DNA of 64,000 bases from Choricystis sp. odSpoLacu1 (Eukaryota > Chlorophyta > Trebouxiophyceae). The stretch is taken from positions 682,001-746,000 of the forward strand of contig OY253654.1 of assembly GCA_958009055.1 (NCBI GenBank). Reading direction: 5' to 3'. Under the pieces are notes generated by a model. That model did not search any database. It worked only from the letters and a program-made list of their open reading frames with translations, and was not told the origin of the DNA. Made by a program: the position numbers and the translations under genes. How positions within the stretch are numbered: the first letter of the stretch is position 1; each line of letters starts with the position of its first letter. This document shows, piece by piece, positions 50,283 to 61,700 of this stretch.

Positions 50283-51575
50283 ATGTTGGGACCCGTGGCC
50301 GCTCTAGCCCGCCGCGCGCACCAGGGCGCGCCATTGGCTCGCCTGCGCGCGCTGGCGGCCGCCCCCGCCCGCTCCAGAACCACGACAGACACGACAGGAG
50401 AGACGTCGAGTGAACAGTGGACGCACGTGGTGGAGGCAGAGCCGACGCCCAAACCGCTGACCGCGCCGTTTGGACCCCCCGACCCGATGGCGCGCTGGTC
50501 GACCGCCCCGGCGCCGCCACCACCCCCGTCGTCTGCACCCGCGCCCGACCCGTTCACCCCGGAAGCCGCGCGTGAGGCCGTGCACTCGACTGCTGCTGGC
50601 ATCACCGATGTCGCCTGCCTGAAAGCCCTGCTGGCCACGGCTCGGGACGCGGCACCGCTGCTCGCGGCCGCGCACGCGGTCGCCACGTCCCCCCGCCGCG
50701 TGCCGCGCGCTGCGGCCGACGCGGTGGGCGCCGCCCTCGCCGCCCGCGCGGCCGACATGGACGTGGACGACATCGTGTCGGCTGCCTCCGCCTTTGCGTC
50801 GGCGGGCGTGTGGAGTCGCCACGTCAAGGCCGCGCTCGCGGGCGCCGTGCGCGACCGCGCGGGCGAGTGCTCGGGCCACGCGCTGGCGCGCGCCCTCCGC
50901 GCGTACGCGTCCCTCACGGTCTTCGATTCAGGCGTCCTGGCCGCCGCCGTCGACAGGCTGGTCGCGGAACCCGACGCCTTTGACGCGGCCGACGTCGCCG
51001 ACATCGCGGCGTCCGCGGTGCGCCTCGGCGCTCTGTCCGACGCTCTCGTCGACGCGGTGGCGGACGCGGCGCCGGCGCTGGGCGCCGGCGCGCGCGACTC
51101 GGGCGCGCTCGCCGACGTCGCGTCCGCGCTGGCGTCCGTGGGGCACACGTCATCCCCCGCCCTGGCCGTCGTGGCGGAGAGAGTGGCGGAGGACGCTGCC
51201 TCGTTCGGACCGTCTGGCCTTTCATCCGCCGTCTCCGCCCTCATCCGCTCCGGCTTTGGCGATGCCCCCCTGCTGACCGCGGCGGACGCGGCGGGCGCCC
51301 TGCACGCGCCGTCCATGACCAACGCAGACATGGCCCGCCTAATGCGCGCGTTTGCGGACGCGGGGGCGCCCGCGCCTGCGTTTTCGGCGGCGGTCGACGC
51401 GGAGGCTGCCGCCCGCGTCGCGGCGGGGCGCCTCCCGCGCGCCGTCGCGGTCGACCTGCTGGACGCGGCCAACATACTGGGCTCTCCCGCGCCCCAGCTC
51501 GCGGCCGCGCTCGAGACTGCGGCGGGCGGAACGGGCGTGGTGAATGAGGGGAAGGAGGCAACGGCGAGTGAATGA
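50283..51575 (+). CDS. Organellar alpha-helical repeat protein (FASTK/OPR-like)
   Basis: Single exon, 430 aa. MLGPVAALARRAHQGAPLAR continues with more Arg and no acids, a good mitochondrial presequence. From residue 110 to the end the protein is made of about 35-38-residue helical units with recurring LASALASVGHTSSPALAV-like and MARLMRAFADAGAPAPAFSA-like patterns. This periodicity resembles the helical repeats of FAST-kinase, OPR and HPR proteins that bind organelle RNAs. No RAP domain is seen at the C-terminus. A role in organelle RNA metabolism is an inference from fold type and targeting. Confidence 0.7.
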   Translation: MLGPVAALARRAHQGAPLARLRALAAAPARSRTTTDTTGETSSEQWTHVVEAEPTPKPLTAPFGPPDPMARWSTAPAPPPPPSSAPAPDPFTPEAAREAVHSTAAGITDVACLKALLATARDAAPLLAAAHAVATSPRRVPRAAADAVGAALAARAADMDVDDIVSAASAFASAGVWSRHVKAALAGAVRDRAGECSGHALARALRAYASLTVFDSGVLAAAVDRLVAEPDAFDAADVADIAASAVRLGALSDALVDAVADAAPALGAGARDSGALADVASALASVGHTSSPALAVVAERVAEDAASFGPSGLSSAVSALIRSGFGDAPLLTAADAAGALHAPSMTNADMARLMRAFADAGAPAPAFSAAVDAEAAARVAAGRLPRAVAVDLLDAANILGSPAPQLAAALETAAGGTGVVNEGKEATASE

Positions 51576-51733
51576 AAATGAGAGGCGTGCGTTCTGTGTG
51601 TTTTTTTGTTGTGATGTTCTTTTGGTTGCCTGCGTTTGTGGGGAGATACCCACCCACTCCCCCTCCCGCACACCGGCGTGTAACACCACCACCCTATAGG
51701 GAGCAACAATGAAAGAAAGAAACACCCCTTTTT

Positions 51734-52818
51734 TCACGGTTTTTTGTCCGCCACCAACAGCGCAAACCGAATGCTGCCCCGCTTGAATCCGGCCGCCATC
51801 AGCGGCATGGCCAGCGCGCCCAGCACCGTTTTCCACCCGGCTTTGAGCAGGCCGATGATGCCGCGCGGTGTGAGGGCGGATGCAACCACACGCCCCCAAA
51901 AAGGGGCGACGTCATTTGACCAGTCTGCGCGCCGAATGTTGGTCAGACCCGCCTCCTCCATCAACGCCACATAGTCTGACGCCGAGCACCAGGGGGGCAG
52001 GTAGTAGGCCCGGTTGATGGCGGCCAACAGGGCGCGGTCGAAGAGAGGGAGGGAGGGTTCAGAGGGAGAGAGGTCGCGGTGCACCCACGTCACAACAATG
52101 ACCCTCCCCCCCGGCGCCGCCAGCGTCGCCAACGCCCGCACAAAGGCGCGCTTGTCGGGCATGTGCTCCCCCGACTCCAGAGACCAGACCAGGTCGTAGG
52201 TTGCGGGAGGGAGAGGCGGCGCCAGCGCGTCACCCACACTGAACGATGTGCGATCCGCCAGACCAGCGTCCTTGGCCAGCGCGTTGGCGCGGGCGGCTTG
52301 CACGGGGGACAGGGTGATGCCATCGGCGCGGGCGCCGGGGAACGCGCGGGCGACGTGGCGGGAGGAGCCGCCGATGCCGCACCCGACGTCAACCATGCGC
52401 GAAACGGAGGAAACACCCGCCCAATCTAAGACAGCGTCGATCATGTCCACCTGGGCCTGCTGGTTGGACTTGGACGGCGGGTCGGAGGGGCGATATAGGC
52501 CGTGGTGCATGTGCTCGCCCCTGGGAGTTTGGTGGGTGGGTTGAGAACGGGTGGGTGGGATTGCCAATCGCAATCGACGCGCCGTTTTTGCCCTCTCCCC
52601 TCCCCTCCCTTGTCTCCAACTCACCACATGTCTTCCCACAGTCCGCTGCTTTCATCGTAAAAGTCCGCGATCCCCGATTTGAGCTCGGCGGCCGCCACGC
52701 CGTCGACTACGGGCGGCGACACGCGCGTGGTCACCACGCGCCGTGCGGCGTGCGGGCGAGCGATAGCCGCCGCCCGGGCGGGAGGCGGGGCGCGTGGCTG
52801 GGGCGCGAGGGGAGGCAT
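51734..52818 (-). CDS. VTE4: Gamma-tocopherol methyltransferase-like (VTE4 family)
   Basis: Exons 52818..52625 and 52520..51734 (326 aa). A short Ala/Pro/Arg-rich leader (MPPLAPQPRAPPPARAAAIA) fits plastid import. The enzyme starts at LKSGIADFYDESSGLWEDMW and GEHMHHGLY, the VTE4 signature. SAM-binding motifs: MVDVGCGIGGSSRHVARAF (about 107-125), DGITLSPVQAARANAL, YDLVWSLESGEHMPDK and GGRVIVVTW. The membrane-contacting C-terminal part is shorter than in plants. Gamma-TMT methylates gamma- to alpha-tocopherol in the plastid; related MPBQ-type or sterol enzymes are the alternatives, but the EHMHHG motif favours TMT. Confidence 0.9.
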
Positions 52819-52883
52819 ATTTGGGAAAAAGAAGGAAACGGGACTTGACAAGTGAAAACAGAAAAACACCGACCTCTCTTTCT

Positions 52884-54027
52884 TCACAAACCGGCGCCAC
52901 TACCCTCTCGCCTCCTGCCAAACGCCACCCCCCACCTACTGTCCCGCTTGCGTCTGGCCTCCGCGTCAGCCGCTGCGCGCGCAGCTGCTCTGTCGCTGTC
53001 GCCTGCCAACTCCAGCGCTGCGCCCGCGGCAGCCGCCACCGCGCGCCGTGGAGCGAGCAGGGGGTGCTCCTCAAACCAGGACGACCGCAGCGCGTCCCGG
53101 GCGGAGGCGCGGGCGGCCGGATCGTATGTCAGCAGAGAATTAATCAACGCCACGCCGGCCGAAGACAGGGTGGGCAGTCTCTGCGCGACTCTGTTGTACC
53201 CAGTCCCCGGCCGTGGCGGCGCGTACACCCCCGCCGCCGGGAACGATGCCATATCAGGCCAGATGGACACAGACGGCGCCCCCAGCCAGGCGGCGTGCAT
53301 GGAAGCTAGCTCAGTTTCGGTGCGCGCGGGGAACAGGGGCTCGCCCTGCACCACCTCCCCGATCACACACCCCGCCGCCCATGAATCGATGGCAGAACCG
53401 TAGGTCGAGCCCCCGCGCAGCAGCTCGGGGGCGCGGTACCACAGGGTGACGACGCCAGCGGTGAGAGGAGGGGGGGCGGAGGCGTCGTCGTCGTCGCCAC
53501 CACAACCACCATCGTCATCGCCGTCGCCGTCCCTCCTGGCCAGCCCAAAATCACACAAACACGCGCTTCCATCGCGTCGGGTCAACAAGTTGGAGGCTTT
53601 GACGTCTCGGTGGATCCACCAGGCGGCGTGGGCAGCATCCACGGCGGACAGGAGGTCCAAGGCCACTCGGTTCGCAGCCGCCACACTGAACGGCCTGGGC
53701 GCCGCATCTAGCACCCGCCCCACATCCCCCAGCGCGCGTTCGGTGACCAGGTAGAGCGCGCCGTCGGCCCCCTGCTCCACGCGGTGCAGGCGCACGATGG
53801 AGGGGGAGGACCGCAGCGTTTGCAGGGCGGTCAGTTCACGAGCAGCGGACAGGGGCAAGCCTGATGCCGCGTCTGTTGCGGTGGGCGGTCGCAACCTCTT
53901 CAATGCCACCTGGGCGCCTGTGGCGGCGTCGATCGCGGCGAACACGTCGCCAAAAGTGCCGGCCCCGATACGGGAGAGTTGGGTGAAGCCGGGGGGGGGG
54001 GTGGGGGGGTGCGGATGGCGACGCCAT
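52884..54027 (-). CDS. CDK-like (CMGC) protein kinase with acidic activation-loop insert
   Basis: Kinase domain of about 380 aa, read from ATG 54027 (MASPSAPPH) across an 11-C run (53991-54001 on the plus strand) into GFTQLSRIGAGTFGDVFAAI. One more or two fewer bases in the run join the frames; the frame after the run is also open further upstream without a good start. Motifs: RIGAGTFGDV, ALKRL, SAARELTALQTL, HRDVKASNLL, CDFGLAR and LWYRAPELLRGGSTYGSAID. It resembles CDK10/CDK11-type kinases but lacks a PSTAIRE-like helix; the equivalent is GLPLSAARE. About 20 residues rich in Asp/Gly are inserted between DFGLAR and the APE motif. The cyclin partner is unknown. Confidence 0.75.
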
Positions 54028-54177
54028 GGGTATGGAAAAGGGGCGAGATGACTTCTGGGGGAGCGGTGAGAGTTGCGAGGGCGCGCGCGCCCCCACACAC
54101 CAGCCCCTGGCCCGGAATTGGGGGGATGAAAAACAAAAAACAAAAAAAAAAAACGAAAGCCGACCGCATTCGACCGC

Positions 54178-55178
54178 ATGCCAGCCCCACCCGCCCCCCC
54201 ACCCGTCGTCGCTGTGGCCGGCGCGACCGGCTGGCTGGGGCGCCACGTCGTGCCAGAGTGTGCCCAGCGCGGGTTCACGGTCATCGCGCTTGCCAGGCCG
54301 ACAGCCGACACAGCGTGCTTTCCAGCGAGCGTCGTCGTCGAGCGTTGCGACGCGCTCGACCCGCCGTCCCTGACCGCCGCCCTGACCCGCCACGCCCCCA
54401 TCGCCGGCCTCATCTCCTGCCTCGGCTTGCGCGGCCACCCGCCCGATGGCGACGTGTTTGAGTTGCTGAGCGGTGGCACCGCCGCCCTGGCGTCCGCCGC
54501 GGCGGGCGCGGGCGCGGTCCGCTTCGTCACTGTAGCTGGCGGCATCCACCGGTCGAGAGCCGGCGCGCCGGTGGAGACGATGATCCACAACGCGGCCCGC
54601 GAGCGTGGCCTGCGGGTGGCGCGGGAGGCGGCGGCGGGAGGCGGCATGACGGTCACCGCGGTCGACGCGTCTGTCTTCTTCAAGGACGCGGCCACTCTCT
54701 TCGACATGATCGCCTCCGCCGCCGATTGGGGGGCGCGCACCTCGTCCCTCACGCTGGTGGAGGGCGCGTGGACCGTGCTGTGCAACCCCATCTCAGGACG
54801 AGACTTGGCGGCGCGGCTGGTGAGTGTCGTGGTTTCAACGACACCACCGCCGCCCCGCATCACGGCCGGTGGCCCCGACACTCTCACGTTTGCCGCGCTC
54901 GTGGACGCTGCGGGGGACGCGCTGGGCGTCACCGTCAAGCATGCCACCATGCCGCGCTGGGTGGCTCGCCTGGCGCGCGCGACAGCGGGCGCTGCCGCGA
55001 CCGTCGGCGTCGCGCGCGCGCGCGCGGCCTGCACCGTTTTCTCACCTTTCTGTGGGTGGTGGCCACCGATGAATCGCCGGGTGGGCTGGTGGGGGAGGCG
55101 GGCGGCGCGCGCGACCATGTGGCTGATTTTTTCAGGGAGCGGGCGGTTGAGAAGAGGAGGGAGGCGGGGGTAGCGTGA
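54178..55178 (+). CDS. NAD(P)-binding SDR/NmrA-like protein, frame break in a CG run
   Basis: Single exon of about 333 aa starting MPAPPAPPPVVAVAGATGWL. The Rossmann motif VAVAGATGWLGRHVV is at 10-24. GLISCLGLRGHPPDG and VRFVTVAGGIHRS follow, as in atypical SDRs. After VGVARAR the conserved C-terminus (FLTFLWVVATDESPGGLVGE, then ARDHVADFFRERAVEKR) lies in a different frame, and the switch is at the CG run 55011-55026. Without a switch the tail is Arg/Trp-rich and unlike the family. The divergent CDK-like gene starts 150 bp away. Substrate unknown. Confidence 0.7.
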
Positions 55179-55335
55179 GAGAGACGTGTGAAGAGAGAGG
55201 AAAGAAAAAGCAAAGCGCAGACCGAACACACTTTTTCCTCTCTTTCTGCGACACTCTCAGCCTCTCGGCGCAAACAGCGCCCTCCCTCGCTAGGCCCCTC
55301 CGCCTGTGGCTGGTCCCCCAGCACACCGGGGCCCA

Positions 55336-55754
55336 ATGGCGGACGCCCCGCCCCCGCCCCCGCCCGGCGGTGGCGGCGTGTCGCTGTCGTTCGCCAAGCG
55401 CGCCCGACCCCGGGTGGCGGTGGCGGCGCCCAAGGAGCCGAGCGTGCAACGTGAGCTGATCACGGGGGTGCAGGGTGCGTGCTTTTGTGGGAGCGGGGGG
55501 GAGAGAGGGGCGGCATTGGCCAGACCGCATTCGGCGAAAACAACGGCGGGCTCCCTCACCATCACAACACTCACTCGCACACACACACAGGTGGCGTCAT
55601 GGAGCCCGCCGACCCACGCCTCGACGCAGCAGGCGGCGGACCGAGCGCCCGTGGCCTGCGCGTCATCCCGGCGCTCCCCGACACGTTTCGCCTTGGCGGC
55701 GGCGGTGACCGCAAGTTCAACCCCGACCGGTGAGTGTGTGCGTGTTGGAGGGCA

Positions 55755-55807
<53 letters not shown>

Positions 55808-57144
55808 TGTCGGGGGATTGGGGGTGGCAGAGGGAGAGAGAGAGACGGGTGGCGAGGTCTGTGTTTTCTCACCCTTCCCTCCTTCCCCTCCCCGAAAACT
55901 CCAGCTACGTCCCCGAGCCCGCCGTCACCACGCCAAGCGAGGGCGTGGACCGCTTCGAGACCGCCGGCCCGGAGGTGGCGCAGACGGGGGTGACGTACGG
56001 GTTGATTAAACGAGACGCCCCCGACACCGACACACTCGCACCACCACCACCCCCTCCTCTGTCCTCCACCCTGCCCGTCGCCACCCGGGAATGGGAGGAG
56101 GCGCGCTACAAGGAGGACCTGGCGGCCCTGCCCCCCGCGCCCTCGATCGACGCGTACGAGGCGACCCCAGTCGAAGCATTTGGGGAGGCCCTTCTCCGTG
56201 GCATGGGGTGGACAGGCACAGTGGATGGCGACGGAACCGATCCAGCCGTCACGCGCCGGCCCGCGCTGCTGGGGCTGGGGGCGGCGGCGTCCGCGCCGCC
56301 GCCGGCACGGCGGGTGCGCAAGCCGGGCGAGGCTGAGCCGCTCCCACCGCCACCACCCGCGGCCGCGGCTGCAGGGAATGGCGGTAGTCAGACCGCCCTC
56401 ACGCCCGGCACCCGTGTGCGCGTCATTGGAGGGCGGCACGCCGGCCTGGACGCGACCGTGGTGACAGCCACGCCGCACGTGGCGGCACGCGGCGGCGCTC
56501 GCGTGCGGGTTGCCCTCCTCCCCTCCGAGGTGGAGGCCACCGTGGACGCGGCCGATGTGGAGATGGGGACAGGGCGTGTGAGGGAACGGCGGGAGGGCGA
56601 CGACGACGAGAGGCGGCGGCGCAACCGCGACCGCGACCGCAGCAGCCGCGACGCTTCTGCCTCCCGACCAACAGACCGCAAGCGCCGCCCCCGCTCCCGC
56701 TCCCGCTCGCCCAGGCCCCACCACACGCGCCGGCACAGGTCCCCGTCCCCGCCCTGGCTGCTGCCGGGCATCGTGGTGCGCGTGGTTTCGACACGGGTGG
56801 CGGGTGGTTCGCTCTACCTTCGCCGCGCGACTGTCGTCGACGTGCCGACCCCGGGGACCGCCACCCTGGCCCCCCACGCGAGTGGAGGGGATGAAGCAGC
56901 ATCCTCCCGGCGCCCCGTGGCGGCCGCGGTCACGGGGGTGCCTCAATCAGCGCTCGAGACCGCGCTCCCGCGCAAAACCGGGGGCCGCGTGCGCGTGGTG
57001 CGGGGGCCACACAGGGGACGAGCAGGCACCCTGCTGGCCAAGGGCGAAGCCGCAGCCGCGGTGCAGCTGGCGGGCGAGCTGGAGGTCGTCAAACTGCCGC
57101 TGGACGCGGTGGCGGAGGGGGTGGGCGGAGAGGAGGACGAATGA
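55336..57144 (+). CDS. GPKOW: GPKOW/MOS2-type splicing factor (G-patch and KOW domains)
   Basis: Exons 55336..55474, 55591..55729, 55905..57144 (505 aa). The N-terminus has SLSFAKRARPRVAV and a PALPDTFRLGGG segment. YGLIKRD and EEARYKEDLAALPPAPSIDA precede the Spp2/G-patch segment VEAFGEALLRGMGW (about 181-195). KOW1 (TPGTRVRVIGGRHAGLDATV) is at about 259 and KOW2 (GGRVRVVRGPHRGRAGTLLA) at about 452. An SR/RD-rich stretch (RDRDRSSRDAS; RSRSRSPRPHHTRRHRSPSP) lies between them. GPKOW binds the helicase DHX16/Prp2 and acts in spliceosome activation; the plant homologue is MOS2. Intron 2 contains a long GT microsatellite. Confidence 0.93.
55752..55807. repeat. (GT)n microsatellite in intron 2 of the GPKOW gene
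   Basis: Almost uninterrupted GT dinucleotides for about 55 bp just after the GTGAGT donor. On RNA this is a long GU tract. Confidence 0.9.
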
Positions 57145-57390
57145 ACAGAAAAGATCAGGAGTTTTTGTGTGTTTTTGTTTTTGCAGAAGTCAGCGAGAAT
57201 CTCGTCTGATTCGCTCTGTGTTGCCGGTCGCTGGGGTGGGCGTCGCGGCGAGGAAAGAAGGGGGTGAGTCAGATCTCTCTGACGACCTACAACAACTCGA
57301 CCCCACTCTTCTTTTCGTTTCCAACGCCCCCTCTCTCTCTCTCTCTCCACCTCCGAGCCACCCCGCACACACACACACACACCTCCTTCA

Positions 57391-58490
57391 ATGCTGGCGC
57401 GTCGTCACGCGACGCTGGCGCCCGCGTCCCGCCCCCGGCGAGCCGCCCCCGCGCCGCCCGCTGCGGGGCTGCGGTTTGGGCGAGCCGTGCCGCCGCCGTC
57501 GCCGCCGCCGTCGCCGCCGCCGTCGCCGCCGCCGCTGGCGCTGACGCCCAACCAGACACTGATTCTGGTGGTGGCCCAGGTGAGAGGGAGGGAGGGAGAG
57601 GGAAGGAGCGGGTGGATTGCACACCGAATTTGCACGCGCCGCGCACGCGCAGACGACGACGCGTTTTTTTTTTTCTTTTCCATTTCCGCCCTCCACCCAC
57701 CCCACCCACCCCCCCCAGTCAATCGCCCTCATCGGTGCCACCGTCACCGGCACCCTGGCCCGTCGCCGCAGGCTGGAGGTGGAGGCGATCGCCACGAAGT
57801 TACGTGCGATCAACGTGGAGCTGCGCGCGCGCGCGGCCGACGCGGCGGAACCCGGCGGCTGCCAAGCGGATGAGGAGGGGGAGTCGATGCGGGCGTACAA
57901 GATGGGGTTGGAGCACGTGAGTCCTGGGTGGGTTGGGTTGGATGGAGAGAGAGAGAGAGAGGAGAGGAGGAGGGAGCGCCCGCCGTCGCTGTCGCCCCTC
58001 AACGCCCCCCCCCACCCGCCCGCACACACAGTCGCTCGAAGCCCCGTCTGCCTCCCACCCCGTCGACGCCGTCGTGGAAGCCGACCTGGCCCTCGCCTCC
58101 ACCAAGCGCAAAGTGTCGCGCGCCCTGGGGGAGGGCAAGCAAGCCCTCAAAGCGGGGTGCGTCGGCGACGCGCTGGCCGCCGCGGCCGACGGCCTGCCCC
58201 TCGCCCGCGCCCTGGGCGACCCCCGCGCCGAGCGCGCCCTCGTCCGCCTCAACGCACGCGCCCTGGCGGCATCGGGCGACGCCCGGGGCGCGCTGCGCGA
58301 GCTGCTGCGGGCGGCCGACATCTCGGCCGGGCTGGGCGAGGTCGACGGCGACGCGGACTTGCTGGGCGCGGTCGCCGACGCGTACGCGGAGCTGGGCGAC
58401 CTGGACAGGGCGGGCGCCTACTATGATCGCTGCATTGCGGCCATCACGGACGGCACGCCGCCCAGCATGTCGTCTGTGTGGGACTGTTGA
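57391..58490 (+). CDS. FLU-like plastid membrane TPR protein
   Basis: Exons 57391..57579, 57719..57916, 58032..58490 (281 aa). MLARRHATLAPASRPRRAAP is a transit-peptide-like leader and is followed by a PPPSPPPSPPPSPPP tract. A TM helix spans the first junction (LILVVAQSIALIGATVTGTL). A coiled coil (RRRRLEVEAIATKLRAINVE) follows, and then TPR-type helices (ALGEGKQALKAGCVGDALAA; ARALAASGDARGALREL; AVADAYAELGDLDRAGAYYD). TM, coiled coil and C-terminal TPRs are the order found in FLU, which represses glutamyl-tRNA reductase in the dark. The order supports FLU or a close relative, but I cannot rule out another plastid TPR protein. Confidence 0.72.
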
Positions 58491-58710
58491 GGGAGGGAGG
58501 CGGGGGAGGAGGTGTGGTCGCGTTTTTTTTTTTTTCGTGTGTCACCACACACCGACGCTCTCGGCTGGGCACCCACCAATTGTCTCTGCCTCTCTCCCGT
58601 GGTGGCATCATGGCTGGGCGGGTTGTGCTCTCGTTTGTTGCAGAGGGAAAAAAGAACTGGGGGGGGGGGGGCAAGTTTGACACAAGAAAAAACATGGAAA
58701 CAATCACTCA

Positions 58711-61700
58711 TCAGGTGCTCACGTCGTCGTCCGCCACGCTCGACGCGGCGACACTGGACGCCGCGCCCTCAAACCGCATGGCCGCCAGGTCGGACCTCAG
58801 CTGGCGCTCGGACGTGGGGTCGGCGGCAGGCGGTGGCGGTTGCACCGGCGCCACCACCACCGCGGCGCGCGCTGCGGCCGCGACGCTGACCGCACTCACT
58901 GCCGGCGCGCTCGCGCCGCTGCGCGTGCCGCCGCCGCCCTCCCCCGTGCCCGCCGGCCCGCGCAACCGCTCAAACACGACGTCCGCCGCGGCCGCCGCGT
59001 CTGCGCCGCCGCCCGCGGCGCCCGCGGCCGCCGCTTGGGCGAGCAGCGAGGCCAGCTGCTCGCGCGTCAACGCGACGGCATCATCATCGCCCGACGGCGC
59101 GGGCGCCGCCACCTCCCCCGTCAAAAAGGGGTGCCGCCTCAACTCATCAATCGTGGCCCGCGCCCGCGCGTCCCTGGTCAGGCAGGCGCGAATGCAGTCG
59201 GCCAGCGCGCGGTCGGCGAGGGGGGGGAAGTCGATGGCGTGGCGTGGGTCAGTGATGGCGTGCAGCTTGGCCAGGAAGGGCAGGTGCGCAAACGGGGTGG
59301 CGCCGTGCGCCATCTGGTACAGGATGCAGCCCAGGGACCACACGTCGGATGGGCGCCCCACTTTGACGGGGGCGGCGTCCGCCCCTGGCGCCGACACGGC
59401 GGCAGTGCCGGGGGGGGGGGAAGCGCCCCCCAGCACGGCTTCGGGGGACATGTAGTTGAGGGTGCCGACCTGGGTGTGCACAAGGAAAAGGAGAGAGGGA
59501 GTGGTGGTGTGATGAGCGCACCAACACGCACGACACACACACCACGCACACACACACACAAAACGCCCCCGCCGTCCAACCCCTCACACACACCACCAAC
59601 CCACCTGGCTCTCGCGCGCGATCGACGTCGTGTCCGCGCCAATGGCTTTGGCGATGCCAAAGTCGATGAGCTTGAGGCACCCCTGCACCACCAGAAAGTT
59701 GGCGGGCTTGAGGTCGGAGTGGACGATGCGCGCGGCGTGGATCGTGGCGACGGCGTCGAGCATCTGCCGCCAGTACAACCGAATGAACACGCCGTCAGGG
59801 GGGGGAGGCGCCGCCGCCGCCGCCCCCCCCGCCCGCCGGGCGGCTGCGGCCGCCCCCGCCTGCTGCTTGGCCAGCAGGCGGGCGAGGTCGATGTCGCCGT
59901 ACTCCAGGACGACTAGAATGAGTTTTTCAGAGGGAACGACTTCAGCGTCGATCAACTCGACAATCCCTGGCCGCCCCTTCAACGCGGTCAACAGCCCGAT
60001 CTCATCCACAAAGCCTTGGGCGGCTTCCGCATCCCGTCCCGTCAGGCGGATGCGTTTGAGGGCGTAAATTTTGCGGGAGGGGGCCATCACTTTATAGACT
60101 TTGGACGACCCCCCCCTCCCCACACACTCCAGCTTGGCATAGCGGGTGCCGCGCACCAGGATGGAGGCATCGTCTTCACGGGGTCGGCGTTGGGGAGGAG
60201 GAGGAGGGGGGGCGGGAGCGGACGGTTGGTCGGTCGCGCCCGCCACCTCCTGCCGCCTCCCGCTCAGCGGGCGCGTCGTCGCGTCGCCGTCCGCCCCCAT
60301 CAACGCGCGCGCTGACGCCCCCCCCTTCATGACGGTGGGCACGGCGGTCGGCCGCCCCCGCCCCAGCGGGGGCGCGGCCAGCGTGGTGGCGGCCGCGTCG
60401 TCGTTGTCGGGGGGGGACCGACGCTTGGGTGCGTCGGCGGGCGCGGCAGCCGCGGGCGACAGCGCGCCCGCGTCGGCGGCCGCCTTTCTCTTGGCGGCGG
60501 ATGAGGAGGTTGATTGTGGCGGTGGTGGTGGTCGCGCCATGGCCGGCGTGGCCGCCCCGCCGCCGATGCGGCGGGGGGGCTTGACGGTCGACGACAACGC
60601 CCCCCCACCTCCCACCCTCGCCGTGGGCGTGGGCGCTTCAGAGGCATCCCCAGCAGCCGACACGACAGTCGTCACCCGCCCTGACGGCGTGGCCGCGGGC
60701 GGGCGGGCGGGCGGGCGGCGGGGGCCGGCCGCGGGCGCCGTGTCGGTCGCGTGCCACGCTGGCACCCCCGCCGGCGGCCACACGCGCGTTGCCACGGCAG
60801 CAGTCGCCGCTTCCAGCACGTCAGTGGGTCCAGCACCAGCAGCCCTGCCTTTGGTCAGCAAGGCGGCCGCCTTGGCGGCGCCGCCGCCACCGTCGGCCGC
60901 GGCTTCCAACCCCGCCCACTCGGACCACACGTGCGCACAGGCCCCTCCCCGCGTCGACGCGCGCACCGTCTTGAACACGTCCCGCCCCTCATCCGCGCCA
61001 CGCCGCCCCCACGTGCGGCGGGCCAGGCCCAGCCACAGGCGGACGTAGGAGGAGGAGCCGGAGCCGCCGCGCGGGGCGGCCGCGCGGGCAGCCGCCTCGT
61101 ACAGGCGCAGCAGGGCAGCAGCAGCGACCGGCCCGCCTGGCGGGTCGGGCGGCGGTAGTGGGGACGCGCCGGCGTCCAGGGCACCCGCTTCCTCGTGCGC
61201 CAGGAAGGCCCACCACGCGTCGGCCGACGCATGCGCCGCGCGCACAGCGGCCGCGAGCGACGCTGCGCGCGCGGCGCGGGGCGGCGGCCTGCCGGGTGCG
61301 GCCAGCAGGGCGTCCAGGTCGGCGGTCCAGGCGGGGCGGCCGGTGTAGCGTGCTGTGGCGGGCGTCTGGAGTGTGTTGCGGGGTGGGAGGGTGGGTTGAG
61401 AGAGAGCCAGGCATGTGTCGGTTGGCGGTGCGAGCCTCCCTCCCGCGCCCACATGGCCCTCCTCCCCTCCCGCCACCCGCACAGTCCGCAGTTCGTCTGA
61501 CGCTGTGCACGCTGGCACAGTCGCCACGCGTGCCGAGGTCCCGGCAAGGGCAGCCGGCACGGGAGCGCGCATTGCTCGTGCACGCATTTCCCCTCCTCTC
61601 CCCTCACCTGCGCCGCCCCAGGCGTCGCCCCCCCAATGCCCGCCCGCCGCGGCGTGGACGCCAGCACGCTGGCGCCACCACGCGCGGGAGTCGCCTTCAG

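Noticed and set aside
54028..54176. N-terminal extension of the CDK-like kinase starting MRSNAV
   Set aside because: It would run into the divergent SDR start and encodes an improbable Phe-rich and Pro/His-rich leader from a T-run.
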